Part shown: positions 52,561-61,769 of the stretch, piece by piece
How positions within the stretch are numbered: the first letter of the stretch is position 1
Layout: each line of letters starts with the position of its first letter
NCBI GenBank assembly: GCA_963715045.1
Contig: CAVQRC010000009.1
Coordinates: 186,001 to 250,000 of the forward strand
DNA: 64,000 nucleotides
Reading direction: 5' to 3'
Origin: CAVQRC01 sp963715045
Lineage (GTDB): Bacteria; Planctomycetota; Planctomycetia; Pirellulales; Lacipirellulaceae
Made by a program: the position numbers and the translations under genes
Notes under the pieces: model-generated
The model's database searches: none
The model's input: the letters and a program-made list of their open reading frames with translations, nothing else
Told to the model about the DNA's origin: nothing

Positions 52561-55251
52561 ATGTTTTCATCCTCTGCAAAACCGACAACCGGGCGGAGCT
52601 CTCGCGCTGCTGCTGGGTGCCATCCCGCGACAGCGCGCCGGATTCCAGCCTGGTTGCTCGTCGTGGCTGTCCTCATGCCGCTGGCCGCGTGCTCGCCGTC
52701 CTATTACCGCCGTCAGGCAGACGCCGAAGTCTACGCGACCGTCGCCCAGACTGCCCGGCTCGGCAATACGGGCGCACCACCGTTCACGATCGCCATCAAC
52801 CCGGCGTCGCGCATGTACGATCCCAACAATCCGGATTGTCCCCCGATGCCGCCGGACGACCCGTATTCGCATCGCTACATGCTGTGCGTCGACTGCAAGA
52901 AAGGGGCCAAGTGCTGGCGGTGCATCCGCCGAACTCCGTTTGTGGAGAACCCCAACTGGCTCGATTATCTCCCCCTCAATCAAGAGGGCGAGCTGGTGCT
53001 CGACCTCAACGGTGCCGTGCTCGCGGCGCGGCTCAACTCGACCAATCTGCAATCCCAACTCGAAGAGCTGTACCTGTCGGCGCTCGACGTGACGTTCGAG
53101 CGGTTTCGCTTCGACACGCAGTTCTTCGGCGGCTCGCGGGTCGACTTCTCCGCGGATGGCCGAAACCGCGTCGGCACGGGAAAAGCATCGAGTCAACTCG
53201 TGGTTTCGCCGTCGGACCCGGCCAACCCCCTCCGCGCGACGCGACTGACCGCGACTGGCGCCGAGATGGTGATTGGTCTGGCCAACTCGCTCGTGTGGCA
53301 GTTTGCCGGTCCGGACGACTACCGCGGACGGACGCTGATCGACTTCAGCATCGTGCAGCCCCTGCTGCGGGCCGGCGGGCGGATCCGGGTGCTGGAGCGG
53401 CTGACGATTGCCGAGCGATCACTGCTGGCGAACGTACGTCAAATGGAACGCTTTCAACGCGGGTTCTACACCGAAATCGTTACCGGCCGGAGCGCGGGCG
53501 CGGGGCCTTCGCGGCGGGGTGGCTTCTTTGGCGGAAGCGGCCTGGAAGGCTTCTCCGGCGTGGGCGGCGGCGGTTTCGGCCGCGCTGGAGGAACTGGCGG
53601 TGGTGGGTTCACCGGCGGCGCGGGTGCTGCCCAGGCGGGCGGTTACCTCGGACTCCTGCAGGACATGCAGGAAATCCGCAACCAGCGCGGCAATGTGATT
53701 GCCCTGCGAGACAACGTCGCCCAGTTCGAAGCCGCCAACGAGGCCGGGCGAATCGATCGCTTCCAGGTCGAACTGACCCGACAGGCGCTCTACAACGCGG
53801 AAAGCCAACTGCTCACCCGCGAGGCGGGCTTCGAGGCCTCGCTGGACGAATTCAAAATCGATCTCGGGCTCCCGCCCGGGATTCCCCTGCGGGTCGCCGA
53901 TCCGTTGCTCGATCGATTCCGACTGCTCGACGACGTCCTCACGGGCCTCCAGGATGACGTCGCCGCCGCGCTCGCCCAGGTCCGCGCGGTCGATCGCGAA
54001 GGCAATCTGCGGCAGGCAGACGAAGAACTTCCGGTTCCCCCCCGCGAAATCCTCCGCAGTGTGCTGGCCCAGTTTCCGGAACTGCTGAGCCGCACCGAAC
54101 AACAGGTGCAGGCCGCCGAACAGGATTTCGAGCAGCTGGAAGAAGTGCTGCCGCGCCGCCGCAGCGACCTCGAACGGCTGTTGAAGCAAGACCAGATCCT
54201 CGCCGGACAGGTCTCGGCGGACCCGTTTCAAGTGGCCCGCCTCGATCGACGCGTTGCTGCCCTCGCGGCAACGATCGTTAAACTCGAAAACCGTTTGGCC
54301 ACCGTCATGCAGAAAATGCAGAATCTCGAGGCCAATCCGCCAGCGGAGATCACCGCCCTGAGGCGTGAGACCTTGGAGTCGTTGACAGAACTGTCCGGCC
54401 TGTTGCTGGAACTCTCGCTTGCCCAGGCCAGTGCCCGTCTCGACGCGATCACCATCGAACCGATCCAGTTGAACTGGGAGCAGGCCCTGCGAATCGCGTC
54501 GGTCTATCGCCGCGATTGGATGAACGCCCGCGCTGCCCTCGTCGACGCCTGGCGGCTGATTTTCTTCAATGCCAACGATCTCTTGAGTTTTCTTAACATC
54601 TCTTTCAGCGGCGATATCACAAACTTCCGCGACAATCCGTTTGACCTTCGCGGCAGCACCGGTCGGCTCCGGGCGGGGGTCGAGTTTGACGCCCCGCTGA
54701 CGCGGCTCGCCGAGCGCAATATCTATCGCCAGTCGCTGATCGAATTCCAGCAGGCGCGGCGGAGCTACTACCGGTTTGTCGATGGTGTCAGTCAAACGCT
54801 TCGCCAGGAGCTCCGCCAGATCGAGGTCAACGAGGTCAATTTCGAGCTGCGTCGCGAGGCCGTGCACGTGGCGATCGCCCAGGTCGACCTCACACAGTTG
54901 CGGCTGCAACAACCGCCATTGCCCGGCGAAACTTCCCAATTCGGTGCGACGACCGCGCGGGACCTCGTTCAGAGCCTGCAGGATCTGCTGAGCGTCCAGA
55001 ATGACTTTCTCAGCGTCTGGGTGAACTACGAGGTCCAGCGACTGAACCTCGAATTCGACCTGGGACTGATGGAATTGGGGCCCGATGGCCTGCGGATGGA
55101 GTTGGGGATGCCGTACGAGGACTTCCTGACCGACAATCCGCCGCTGGCCGCAGGCGAGATTCTTCCCCAGGACGATCCCCAGCCGCCGATCAAACTGCCT
55201 CCCATCGAGGAGGGGCTCGAAGCTGTGGAAGAACCTGTCTTCTCGCCGTAA
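52561..55251 (+). CDS. TolC-family outer-membrane efflux lipoprotein with a Gly-rich insertion
   Basis: The 896-residue protein is nearly twice the usual TolC length. An N-terminal hydrophobic segment ends in a lipobox (VLMPLAACSPSYY). The TolC-like repeats follow in two halves with long amphipathic helices (EEVLPRRRSDLERLLKQD, LRLQQPPLPGETSQFG). Between them lies a Gly-rich stretch (about residues 318-362; GVGGGGFGRAGGTGGGGFTG). A Cys cluster (MLCVDCKKGAKCWRCIRR, about residues 107-124) is also unusual. The gene leads an operon with adaptor, ATPase and permease. It is predicted to form the outer-membrane duct. Confidence 0.85.
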   Translation: MFSSSAKPTTGRSSRAAAGCHPATARRIPAWLLVVAVLMPLAACSPSYYRRQADAEVYATVAQTARLGNTGAPPFTIAINPASRMYDPNNPDCPPMPPDDPYSHRYMLCVDCKKGAKCWRCIRRTPFVENPNWLDYLPLNQEGELVLDLNGAVLAARLNSTNLQSQLEELYLSALDVTFERFRFDTQFFGGSRVDFSADGRNRVGTGKASSQLVVSPSDPANPLRATRLTATGAEMVIGLANSLVWQFAGPDDYRGRTLIDFSIVQPLLRAGGRIRVLERLTIAERSLLANVRQMERFQRGFYTEIVTGRSAGAGPSRRGGFFGGSGLEGFSGVGGGGFGRAGGTGGGGFTGGAGAAQAGGYLGLLQDMQEIRNQRGNVIALRDNVAQFEAANEAGRIDRFQVELTRQALYNAESQLLTREAGFEASLDEFKIDLGLPPGIPLRVADPLLDRFRLLDDVLTGLQDDVAAALAQVRAVDREGNLRQADEELPVPPREILRSVLAQFPELLSRTEQQVQAAEQDFEQLEEVLPRRRSDLERLLKQDQILAGQVSADPFQVARLDRRVAALAATIVKLENRLATVMQKMQNLEANPPAEITALRRETLESLTELSGLLLELSLAQASARLDAITIEPIQLNWEQALRIASVYRRDWMNARAALVDAWRLIFFNANDLLSFLNISFSGDITNFRDNPFDLRGSTGRLRAGVEFDAPLTRLAERNIYRQSLIEFQQARRSYYRFVDGVSQTLRQELRQIEVNEVNFELRREAVHVAIAQVDLTQLRLQQPPLPGETSQFGATTARDLVQSLQDLLSVQNDFLSVWVNYEVQRLNLEFDLGLMELGPDGLRMELGMPYEDFLTDNPPLAAGEILPQDDPQPPIKLPPIEEGLEAVEEPVFSP

Positions 55252-55322
55252 AGGCTTAGGAGGCTCTACGGCAGGCGAGGCCACCCACGCCCGATCCCGG
55301 GTGGTCAGGACGTTGAACACGA

Positions 55323-55328
55323 TATAAT
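55323..55328 (+). promoter_or_regulatory. Possible -10 box before the adaptor gene
   Basis: TATAAT is exact, but the region 16-18 bases upstream (GGTGGTC) is a poor -35. It would allow the adaptor, ATPase and permease to be transcribed apart from the TolC gene. Confidence 0.3.
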
Positions 55329-55388
55329 GTGACGTTTCGTGCTGATCTGTCGGTAGCACCCTTTTCAACCTCTACCCCAGGCTGCCCT

Positions 55389-57161
55389 GTGGGCATTACC
55401 GCCGTTTCAAAGATTTCTGGCCGCTCCGTAATCCGTCACCGTACAGGTGGCGTCGCGATTCTGTTACTCCTCTCGGTGATCGTCGCGGCGGCGGCCGGAG
55501 CCACCTGGTGGTATCTGGCCGGCGAAACGGGCGAAGAAGAAGTCTCCGTCCTCACCCACGAGGTGTCCCTTGATGAGTTCCTGCTCGAGATCACCGAACG
55601 TGGCGACATCGAGTCGTCTGACGACGTGGAAGTCCGCTGTGAGGTCAAGGCCAAGAACACTCAGGGCACGGCTATTCTGAAGGTGATCAAGGAAGGGACC
55701 GAGGTGAAGCAGGGCGATTTCCTGGTTCAGCTCGATGCCTCGCAGCTGGAAGCCGATCGCACCACTCAGCAGATCATTGTCAATACGTCCGAAGCGTTGC
55801 TGATCGAGGCCCGCAATCTCCACGAAACGGCCATCATCGCTTTCGAGGAGTATCTCGAAGGCACCTTCGTCCAGGAGAAGAAGACGGCCGAGGGTGAGAT
55901 CTTCGTCGCCGAAGAGAATTTCAGCCGCGCCCAGGAGTATCTCAAGTACAGCGAGAAGCTGGCCGCAAAGGGTCATATCACCGAACAGCAGCTCGAAGCC
56001 GACCGATTCGCGGTCGAGAAGGCGGCCAAGGAAATGGAGGTCGCCAAGACCAAGCTGGATGTGCTGGAGCGCTTTACCAAGCAGAAAATGATCAAGCAGC
56101 TCGAGAGCGACATCGCCACGACCAAGGCCAAATGGGAGGCCGAGAAGAACAGCTTCGATCTCGAGCAGAGTCGGCTCGCCGAGATCGTCGATCAGATCGA
56201 GAAGTGCACGATTGTCGCCCCCGCAGACGGGACCGTCGTGTATGCCCATGAGCGTGACTATCGCGGAAACGAAGACTTCGTCATCGAAGAAGGCGCGATT
56301 GTCCGCGAACGGCAGACCATCATTCGGCTGCCCAATGCCGAGCAGATGCAGGTCAACCTGAACATCAACGAGTCGCTGATCAAGTACGTCCGACCCGGGT
56401 TGAGAGCCGCGATCCTCCCGATCGGCTTCGAGGAGTCGTTCCCCGGCGAGGTCATCAGCGTCAATCGCTACGCGGAGCCACAGAATTGGCGCCGCCCCGA
56501 TGTCCGCGAATACCGCACGGTGGTCCGGGTTGATTCCAGCTCCCCCCGCATCCGCTCTGGAATGACGGCGGCCGTAACCGTCGAATGCGCGTTCCTGCCC
56601 GACGTGATCAAGGTCCCCGTGCAGTGCATCTACGCGCACGGTTCCAAGTTCTACTGCTTTGTGCGGCGAGGGAACGGCTTCGAGGCCCAGGAGGTCCAGC
56701 GGGGGCCCACCAACGACAAGTTCTTCGTCGTCGAGAGCGGACTTGAAGCCGGAGAACAGATTGCCCTCGCTCCCCGCCAGATCCTCGATCAGGTCGAACT
56801 GCCGCGGCTCGCGGCAGATCAGCAACAGCAGGTCGTCCGTAATCTCTCGCTTCCCAAGGAGGGACGCACCATCCTCCAACCGGCCGACGCGAAGAAGAAG
56901 ACGCAGTCCGCTGACGCTGCTTCGGATGATGCCGACTCCAAGTCGGCCGAGGCCGGCGAGCAGCCAGCGGCAAAGCGTGGGGGCCCGTTGGCCGGAAAAG
57001 GCCCCGTTGCCCTCGATCAACTTCCCAGCGAGTTCCGCGACCGCGCCAAGGCTTACGACGCGAACGGTGATGGCAAGCTGGACGCGACCGAGCAAGCCGC
57101 CGCCCGCAAGGCGATGGCGGCCGCCCGCGGCAAGGCTCCGACCGCCGGAGCAGGACAGTGA
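55389..57161 (+). CDS. Efflux periplasmic adaptor (MacA/HlyD family) with an EF-hand-like tail
   Basis: I start it at the GTG at 55389 because a TATAAT at 55323-55328 would put the transcript start after the alternative GTG at 55329; the latter remains possible. One N-terminal membrane span (ILLLLSVIVAAAAGATWWYL) is followed by a lipoyl half (VIKEGTEVKQGDFLVQLDAS), a long coiled coil with many Lys/Glu, and a beta-barrel domain. A low-complexity Ala/Lys tail ends with an EF-hand-like DANGDGKLDATE. It links the ABC pump to the TolC duct. It overlaps the ATPase gene by 4 bases (GTGA). Confidence 0.9.
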   Translation: MGITAVSKISGRSVIRHRTGGVAILLLLSVIVAAAAGATWWYLAGETGEEEVSVLTHEVSLDEFLLEITERGDIESSDDVEVRCEVKAKNTQGTAILKVIKEGTEVKQGDFLVQLDASQLEADRTTQQIIVNTSEALLIEARNLHETAIIAFEEYLEGTFVQEKKTAEGEIFVAEENFSRAQEYLKYSEKLAAKGHITEQQLEADRFAVEKAAKEMEVAKTKLDVLERFTKQKMIKQLESDIATTKAKWEAEKNSFDLEQSRLAEIVDQIEKCTIVAPADGTVVYAHERDYRGNEDFVIEEGAIVRERQTIIRLPNAEQMQVNLNINESLIKYVRPGLRAAILPIGFEESFPGEVISVNRYAEPQNWRRPDVREYRTVVRVDSSSPRIRSGMTAAVTVECAFLPDVIKVPVQCIYAHGSKFYCFVRRGNGFEAQEVQRGPTNDKFFVVESGLEAGEQIALAPRQILDQVELPRLAADQQQQVVRNLSLPKEGRTILQPADAKKKTQSADAASDDADSKSAEAGEQPAAKRGGPLAGKGPVALDQLPSEFRDRAKAYDANGDGKLDATEQAAARKAMAAARGKAPTAGAGQ

Positions 57162-57856
57162 AGTTGGCAGCGCGAATCGATAGCCTCCAGAAGCACTACG
57201 TGCTGGGGGCCGAAACGGTCCGTGCCCTTCGCGGCGTCAGCTTCGATATCCCCCATGGAGATTACATCTCCATCATGGGGCCCTCCGGGTCCGGCAAGAG
57301 CACGCTCCTGAACCTGCTGGGGTGTCTCGATCGGCCCACCAGCGGACACTACTTTCTCGGAGACGACGACGTCTCGACCTTGTCCGACGACCAACTCTCC
57401 TACATTCGCGCGTCGCGGCTGGGATTCATCTTCCAGTCCTACAATCTGATCGCCTCCTTGACCGTCGTCGAGAATATTCAGACACCCCTGTTGTATCGCG
57501 GCCGCATTTCCGCTGAAGATCGCGATCGCTGTGCCGAACTGGCTGAACGCGTCGGGCTCGGCGATCGCTTGCGGCACCGCCCCGCTCAGCTTTCCGGCGG
57601 ACAGCAACAACGCGTGGCGATCGCCCGGAGCCTCGCCAACGATCCGCGGTTCATCCTGGCCGACGAACCGACCGGGAATCTTGATTCGGCGACGACCGCG
57701 GAGATTCTCGACCTGCTGCAGGCACTCAACGATGAAGGTCGCACGATTGTGATCGTTACCCATGAAGACGATGTGGCGGTCCGCACGAAGCGGGCCATCG
57801 TCCTCCGCGACGGGATGTTGCAGTCGGATCGCTCCACGTCCCAGATCCCGGTGTAA
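57158..57856 (+). CDS. MacB/LolD-type ABC ATPase
   Basis: The 232-residue protein is a single complete ABC domain: Walker A GPSGSGKST, Q-loop region LGFIFQSYNLIA, signature LSGGQQQRVAIAR, Walker B with DEPTGNLDS and a His-loop VTHEDD. The GTG start overlaps the adaptor stop. The partner permease starts 13 bases downstream. It belongs to the MacB/LolD/FtsE group, which drives export or mechanotransmission at the outer membrane rather than import. Confidence 0.95.
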   Translation: MKLAARIDSLQKHYVLGAETVRALRGVSFDIPHGDYISIMGPSGSGKSTLLNLLGCLDRPTSGHYFLGDDDVSTLSDDQLSYIRASRLGFIFQSYNLIASLTVVENIQTPLLYRGRISAEDRDRCAELAERVGLGDRLRHRPAQLSGGQQQRVAIARSLANDPRFILADEPTGNLDSATTAEILDLLQALNDEGRTIVIVTHEDDVAVRTKRAIVLRDGMLQSDRSTSQIPV

Positions 57857-57869
57857 GGCCTTCGTCGTT

Positions 57870-59176
57870 ATGTGGCTCCGCATCTGGAAACTCAGTGCCA
57901 AAAGCCTGTTCATGCACCCGCTGCGGTCGTCTCTGACCGTGCTCGGAATCTTCATCGGCGTGGCCAGCGTGATCTGGCTGCTCGCGATCGGCGAGGGCAT
58001 CAGTCTCAAGGCCCAGGAACAGATCGCCAGTCTGGGAGCGACCAACGTCATCCTGCGTTCGATTAAGCCGTCGGGCGAGCAGGCCAGCGACGGCGTCTAC
58101 GGCTTGTCGCGCGATGACTACCTGCGGGTCCTGGCAACCGTGCCCTACATCGAGAGTGCCGTACCGATCCGGGAAGTACGCCGCGAGTTTCGCAATGAGA
58201 GGCAGTATCTGGACGGTCGCCTCGTGGGGTGCACTCCGGGGTATCTCGAATTGGCCCATCTCAAGATGCAGCGGGGCGAGTTCTTCGGCGATGCCCATGT
58301 CAACGAAAAGCGGAACGTCTGTGTGCTGGCCTATGAGACCGCAAATGAGCTGTTTCCCTACCAGAACCCGATCGGCAAGTCGATTCGCGCCGACGCCGAG
58401 TATTACGTGGTCATCGGCGTCACCGAACCCCGGGCCCCTTCGGCAGGTATCGGGGGCTCGCTCGCCGCTGAGGACTACTCCAATGACGTCTACATCCCGA
58501 TTACGACGCTCTGGGGGCGGATTGGCGATACCACCGTCATTCGTCGTCCGGGCTCCTACCAACGCGACACCCAGGAGTTGAGTCAGATCACCTTCAAGGT
58601 CTCCGGACACGAGATTTGTCATGGCCGCCGCCGAAGCGATCGACGAATGTGTCGCAGTCCGCCACTCACTGGCCGGACTACGGTGTGACGGTGCCGCTGG
58701 AACTGCTGGAACAAGCCCGCACCACGCGGTTGATGTTCATCATCTTTCTCGGCATGATTGCCGCCATTTCCCTCATCGTAGGCGGGATCGGCATCATGAA
58801 TATCATGCTCGCCACGGTCACCGAGCGGACCCGCGAAATCGGGATCCGCCGGGCACTCGGTGCCCGCCAACGCGACATCACGTACCAGTTCCTCGTAGAG
58901 ACCGTGCTGTTGTCGATCGTCGGCGGTGTCTTGGGCATCTGCGGCGGATTGTTCTGCGGCCCGGTCACAGTTCAGGCCCGCGAACTTCTGACGCTCTGGA
59001 AGCCCGAAGTGATTGCCTCACTTCCCGACGCGGTACGCACCATCGAGCCGCAGTTGGTCACCTGGTCGATCCCGCTTGCCTTCGCTATCTCTGTCGGCGT
59101 CGGCATCATCTTCGGCGTCTATCCGGCCATGCGGGCCGCCCGGCTCGATCCCATCGAAGCCCTTCGCCACGAGTAG
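57870..59176 (+). pseudogene. MacB-type ABC permease, two nearby frameshifts
   Basis: The N-terminus (LSAKSLFMHPLRSSLTVLGI) has the first membrane span and a large periplasmic domain. At about 58615 (TTT) the frame moves by one base to MAAAEAIDECVAVRHSLA, and at about 58671-58676 (GGCCGG) by another to DYGVTVPLELLEQ. The C-terminal FtsX core then follows: LIVGGIGIMNIMLATVTERT, EIGIRRALGARQRDI and three membrane spans, ending PIEALRHE. Both changes fit one extra base. Corrected, the protein is about 434 residues, the normal length. It forms the inner-membrane part of the tripartite pump. Confidence 0.9.
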
Positions 59177-59213
59177 CTGAAGATCTGGACGCAGAACCAG
59201 GTTTCTGCCCGGG

Positions 59214-60376
59214 TTACGCGCGGCCCAGTACCTCGACGAGCTGGTCGATCATTTCGGGCGAGTGGCTCGCACACAAACTCACCCGCAGAAGCGACTCGCC
59301 CTCTGGTACCGTCGGCGGGCGAATTCCGGGTACCATCAGTCCCGCTTCGCGCAACCGATGGGCCAGTTCCATCGTCCGCTTTGGTTCCCCGATGACGATT
59401 GGGATGATTTGACTGGTGGAGTCGGCCGTGTTCCAGCCTGCGGCCTGGAGTCGTTGGCGAAGTTCTCGGGCCCGGTCGAGAAGCTCATGGCGGCGGTGGG
59501 GTTCCTGATTCACGATCTCCAGAGCAGCCATCGCGGCCGCGGCCGTGGCCGCCGGTTGTGCCGTCGAGAAGACGTAACTCCGGGCACGGTTGGCCAGCCA
59601 CTCGATGAGTTGCCGGCTGCCCGTGACGAAACCGCCCGCCGAGCCGAGCGCCTTGCTGAGGGTACCGAGCCGGATGTGCACGCCCTCGATGCCATCGCTC
59701 ACACCTCGGCCACGGTCGCCGAACACGCCCGTCGCATGCGCTTCGTCGACAAGCAGCATCGCGTCGTAGCACGCCGCGAGCTCGGACAGTTCGGCGATCG
59801 GGGTCGCATCGCCGTCCATGCTGAACAGCGAGTCGGTGACGATCAGGCGTCGCCCGCCGGTCCCGGCCTGGCGGAGCTGTTGTTCGAGGGTCTCCAGATC
59901 CCGATGCGGGTACACAACGATTCTGGCCCGACTCAGGCGGCACCCATCGATCAGGCAGGCGTGGTTCTTCGCGTCGCTGAAGACCACGTCATCGCTGCCG
60001 ACGAGCGCGGGAATCGTGCCCACACCCGCGGCGTAGCCGGAGGAGAACAATATCGCGGCCTCGGCTCCCTCGAATTCCGCGAGAAGGTGTTCGAGCTCGG
60101 CGTGGACGGTCGAACGGCCCGTCACCAGCGGGCTGGCCCCGCTGCCCCAGCCGGCGTCGGTGACTACTCTTACAGCGGCCGCGATCACCCGCTCGTCGCC
60201 AGCCAGGCCCAGGTAGTCATTGGCCGAGAAGTTGATGAAGCGGCCGCGAGCGGTCTCGATCCAGGCGGTCTGAGCGCTGGTTCGTTGCTCGCGATAACGC
60301 CGCAGGCCACGCCGCTCCAGATTTTGAGAGGGATGGGCTGAGCCAGCTCAGCGGATGGGAGGATTCGGGAGTCACG
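59214..60376 (-). pseudogene. bioF: 8-amino-7-oxononanoate synthase-like aminotransferase, single frameshift
   Basis: The GTG at 60376 starts TPESSHPLSWLSPSL, then the frame breaks at about 60322-60330 (AAAA in the gene) and fits one extra base. The second frame continues QNLERRGLRRYREQRTSAQT and FINFSANDYLGLAGDERV. The PLP Lys lies in LGTLSKALGSAGGF, with DSLFSMDGD and VDEAHATGVFGDRGRG upstream. Corrected length is about 387 residues, normal for BioF. It condenses pimeloyl-thioester with alanine in biotin synthesis; the close relatives KBL and serine palmitoyltransferase are alternatives. No other bio gene is in view. Confidence 0.85.
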
Positions 60377-60383
60377 CTCTGGC

Positions 60384-60800
60384 GGGTCAGGGGTCAGGGG
60401 TCAGGGATCAGGGGCAGGGATCAGGGTGTCTGCTTTCAGGATCGGCGGCAGGGATCAGGCGGTCAGGGATCAGGCGGCGGCAGGGATCAGGCTGTCTGCT
60501 TTCAGGGATCCGATCCAGACAGGGATAGGCCGAGCCAGGGATCAGGGTCCAGGAATCAGGGTGTCTGCTTGCGGGGGACAAGGGCATCTAGGAGCTGGGT
60601 TTTCTGGGTGGTTAGGGGTATCAGGGTGTCCGGCTGCGCAGGGCAGCCGCCTGGGGACCAGCGTGTCTGCAGGGTCTGGGTGTCTGCTGGCGTTTGGCCG
60701 GCGAATGGGTGCGTTTCGGGAATCACGGTGGGTTTGTCGGACGAATGTGGGGGGCAGAGCCTGTCCTACAGCGATCAGGGTGTCTGCTTTCAGGAGGTTT
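60384..60800. repeat. Degenerate GGGTCAGG / GTGTCTGC repeat region
   Basis: The region contains many near-copies of GGGATCAGG or GGGGTCAGG and at least six GTGTCTGC-type copies (at 60426, 60492, 60561, 60663, 60680 and 60780), some followed by TTTCAGG. A short block of the same GGGTCAGG type lies on the opposite strand at about 38048-38085. The long open frames here are artefacts of the repeat. Confidence 0.75.
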
Positions 60801-60878
60801 CCGCTGGTCTGTTTTCTATTCGCTGGCAGGGCGGGCGGGCTCGGCCGATCCGGGCCGGCGGGACCTTGCTGGTGGAGT

Positions 60879-60964
60879 CTAGGAGCCAATCCGAAATCCA
60901 GCTCCGGCTCCCGGATTCCCCGGCCGTGGGACGCGCTCATTGAGGTTTTTGGATAGGTTCTAAG
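60879..60964 (+). repeat. Dispersed intergenic repeat, copy D
   Basis: CTAGGAGCCAATCCGAAATC, then CCCCGGCCGTGGGACGCG, TTGAGGTTTTTGGAT and GGTTCTAAG. It has the best preserved right end, and ends CTAGGAGCC / GGTTCTAAG form the inverted termini. It lies about 45 bases upstream of the ECF sigma gene. Confidence 0.82.
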
Positions 60965-61010
60965 TCGTGACGTTGCATAGAGTTTGACAGTCTGCGGAGG
61001 CGACGGAACA

Positions 61011-61697
61011 ATGGCGAGCAACCGATCTCGAGAATGCCGCAGCGATCCGTCGTTCCGCGATGGACGAGCCTCCGGCAGGAACTTTTCCACCCCGTCAGGC
61101 GTCCCAATCAACGAGCGGAATCGAAACGACGACGAGGCTCTGATCGACGCCACGCTCGGTGGGGACCGGGCGGCGTTCGGGACTCTTGTCTGTCGGTATC
61201 AGGACCGCCTGTATAACACGTTGGTCAAGCTGGTCGATTCCCGCGAGGATGCCCGGGATCTGACGCAGGACGCGTTCGTCCAGGCGTTCACGAAACTCGA
61301 GTCGTTCAAGCGTGCTTCGGCCTTCTACACCTGGCTCTACCGTATTGCCTTTAATCTTGCGATGAGCGGTCGCCGTCGTAAACGGCCGGTCGTCTCGATT
61401 GATCACGTGCGGCAGCAGTCCGGGGAGGAACCGACCGCCGAGCAAGCTGGCCCGTCCGAGGGCCTCCTGACCCAGGAGCGGGCCGCGCAGGTGCGGCACG
61501 CCCTGACCGAGCTGCAGGACGAACACCGGCAGATCCTCGTGTTGCGGGAAGTGGACGGGAGTTCTTACGAACAGATCGCCGAGATTCTCGGCGTCCCGGT
61601 GGGTACGGTCCGCAGCCGGTTGTTCCGCGCGCGGATGCAGCTTCGCGAGAGACTTATCCCCATCCTGGACGACCATACCCACCCCAGTAATCTGTGA
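61011..61697 (+). CDS. ECF-family RNA polymerase sigma factor
   Basis: The start is set at MASNRSRECRSD (61011), with GGAGG 11 bases upstream; an upstream in-frame start at 60984 has no such site. The roughly 228-residue protein has region 2 (YQDRLYNTLVKLVDSREDAR, LTQDAFVQAFTKLESF) and region 4 (LREVDGSSYEQIAEILGVPV, GTVRSRLFRARMQLRERL). A non-conserved N-terminal extension of about 45 residues precedes region 2. The next gene is its probable anti-sigma. Repeat copy D lies in its upstream region. Confidence 0.93.
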   Translation: MASNRSRECRSDPSFRDGRASGRNFSTPSGVPINERNRNDDEALIDATLGGDRAAFGTLVCRYQDRLYNTLVKLVDSREDARDLTQDAFVQAFTKLESFKRASAFYTWLYRIAFNLAMSGRRRKRPVVSIDHVRQQSGEEPTAEQAGPSEGLLTQERAAQVRHALTELQDEHRQILVLREVDGSSYEQIAEILGVPVGTVRSRLFRARMQLRERLIPILDDHTHPSNL

Positions 61698-61769
61698 CCT
61701 GAATACCTGATACCGATACCCGCATGGCTGCCGGCACGCCACCGGAATCCCGATCCGTCCACCACGAAA

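Noticed and set aside
55464..57095. Long minus-strand open frame opposite the adaptor gene
   Set aside because: The plus strand carries a clear adaptor with all domains; the minus frame has no recognisable features.
60426..60956. Plus-strand frame of 176 codons in the repeat region
   Set aside because: It is made of the GTCAGG and GTGTCTGC repeats and runs into dispersed repeat D; not coding in character.
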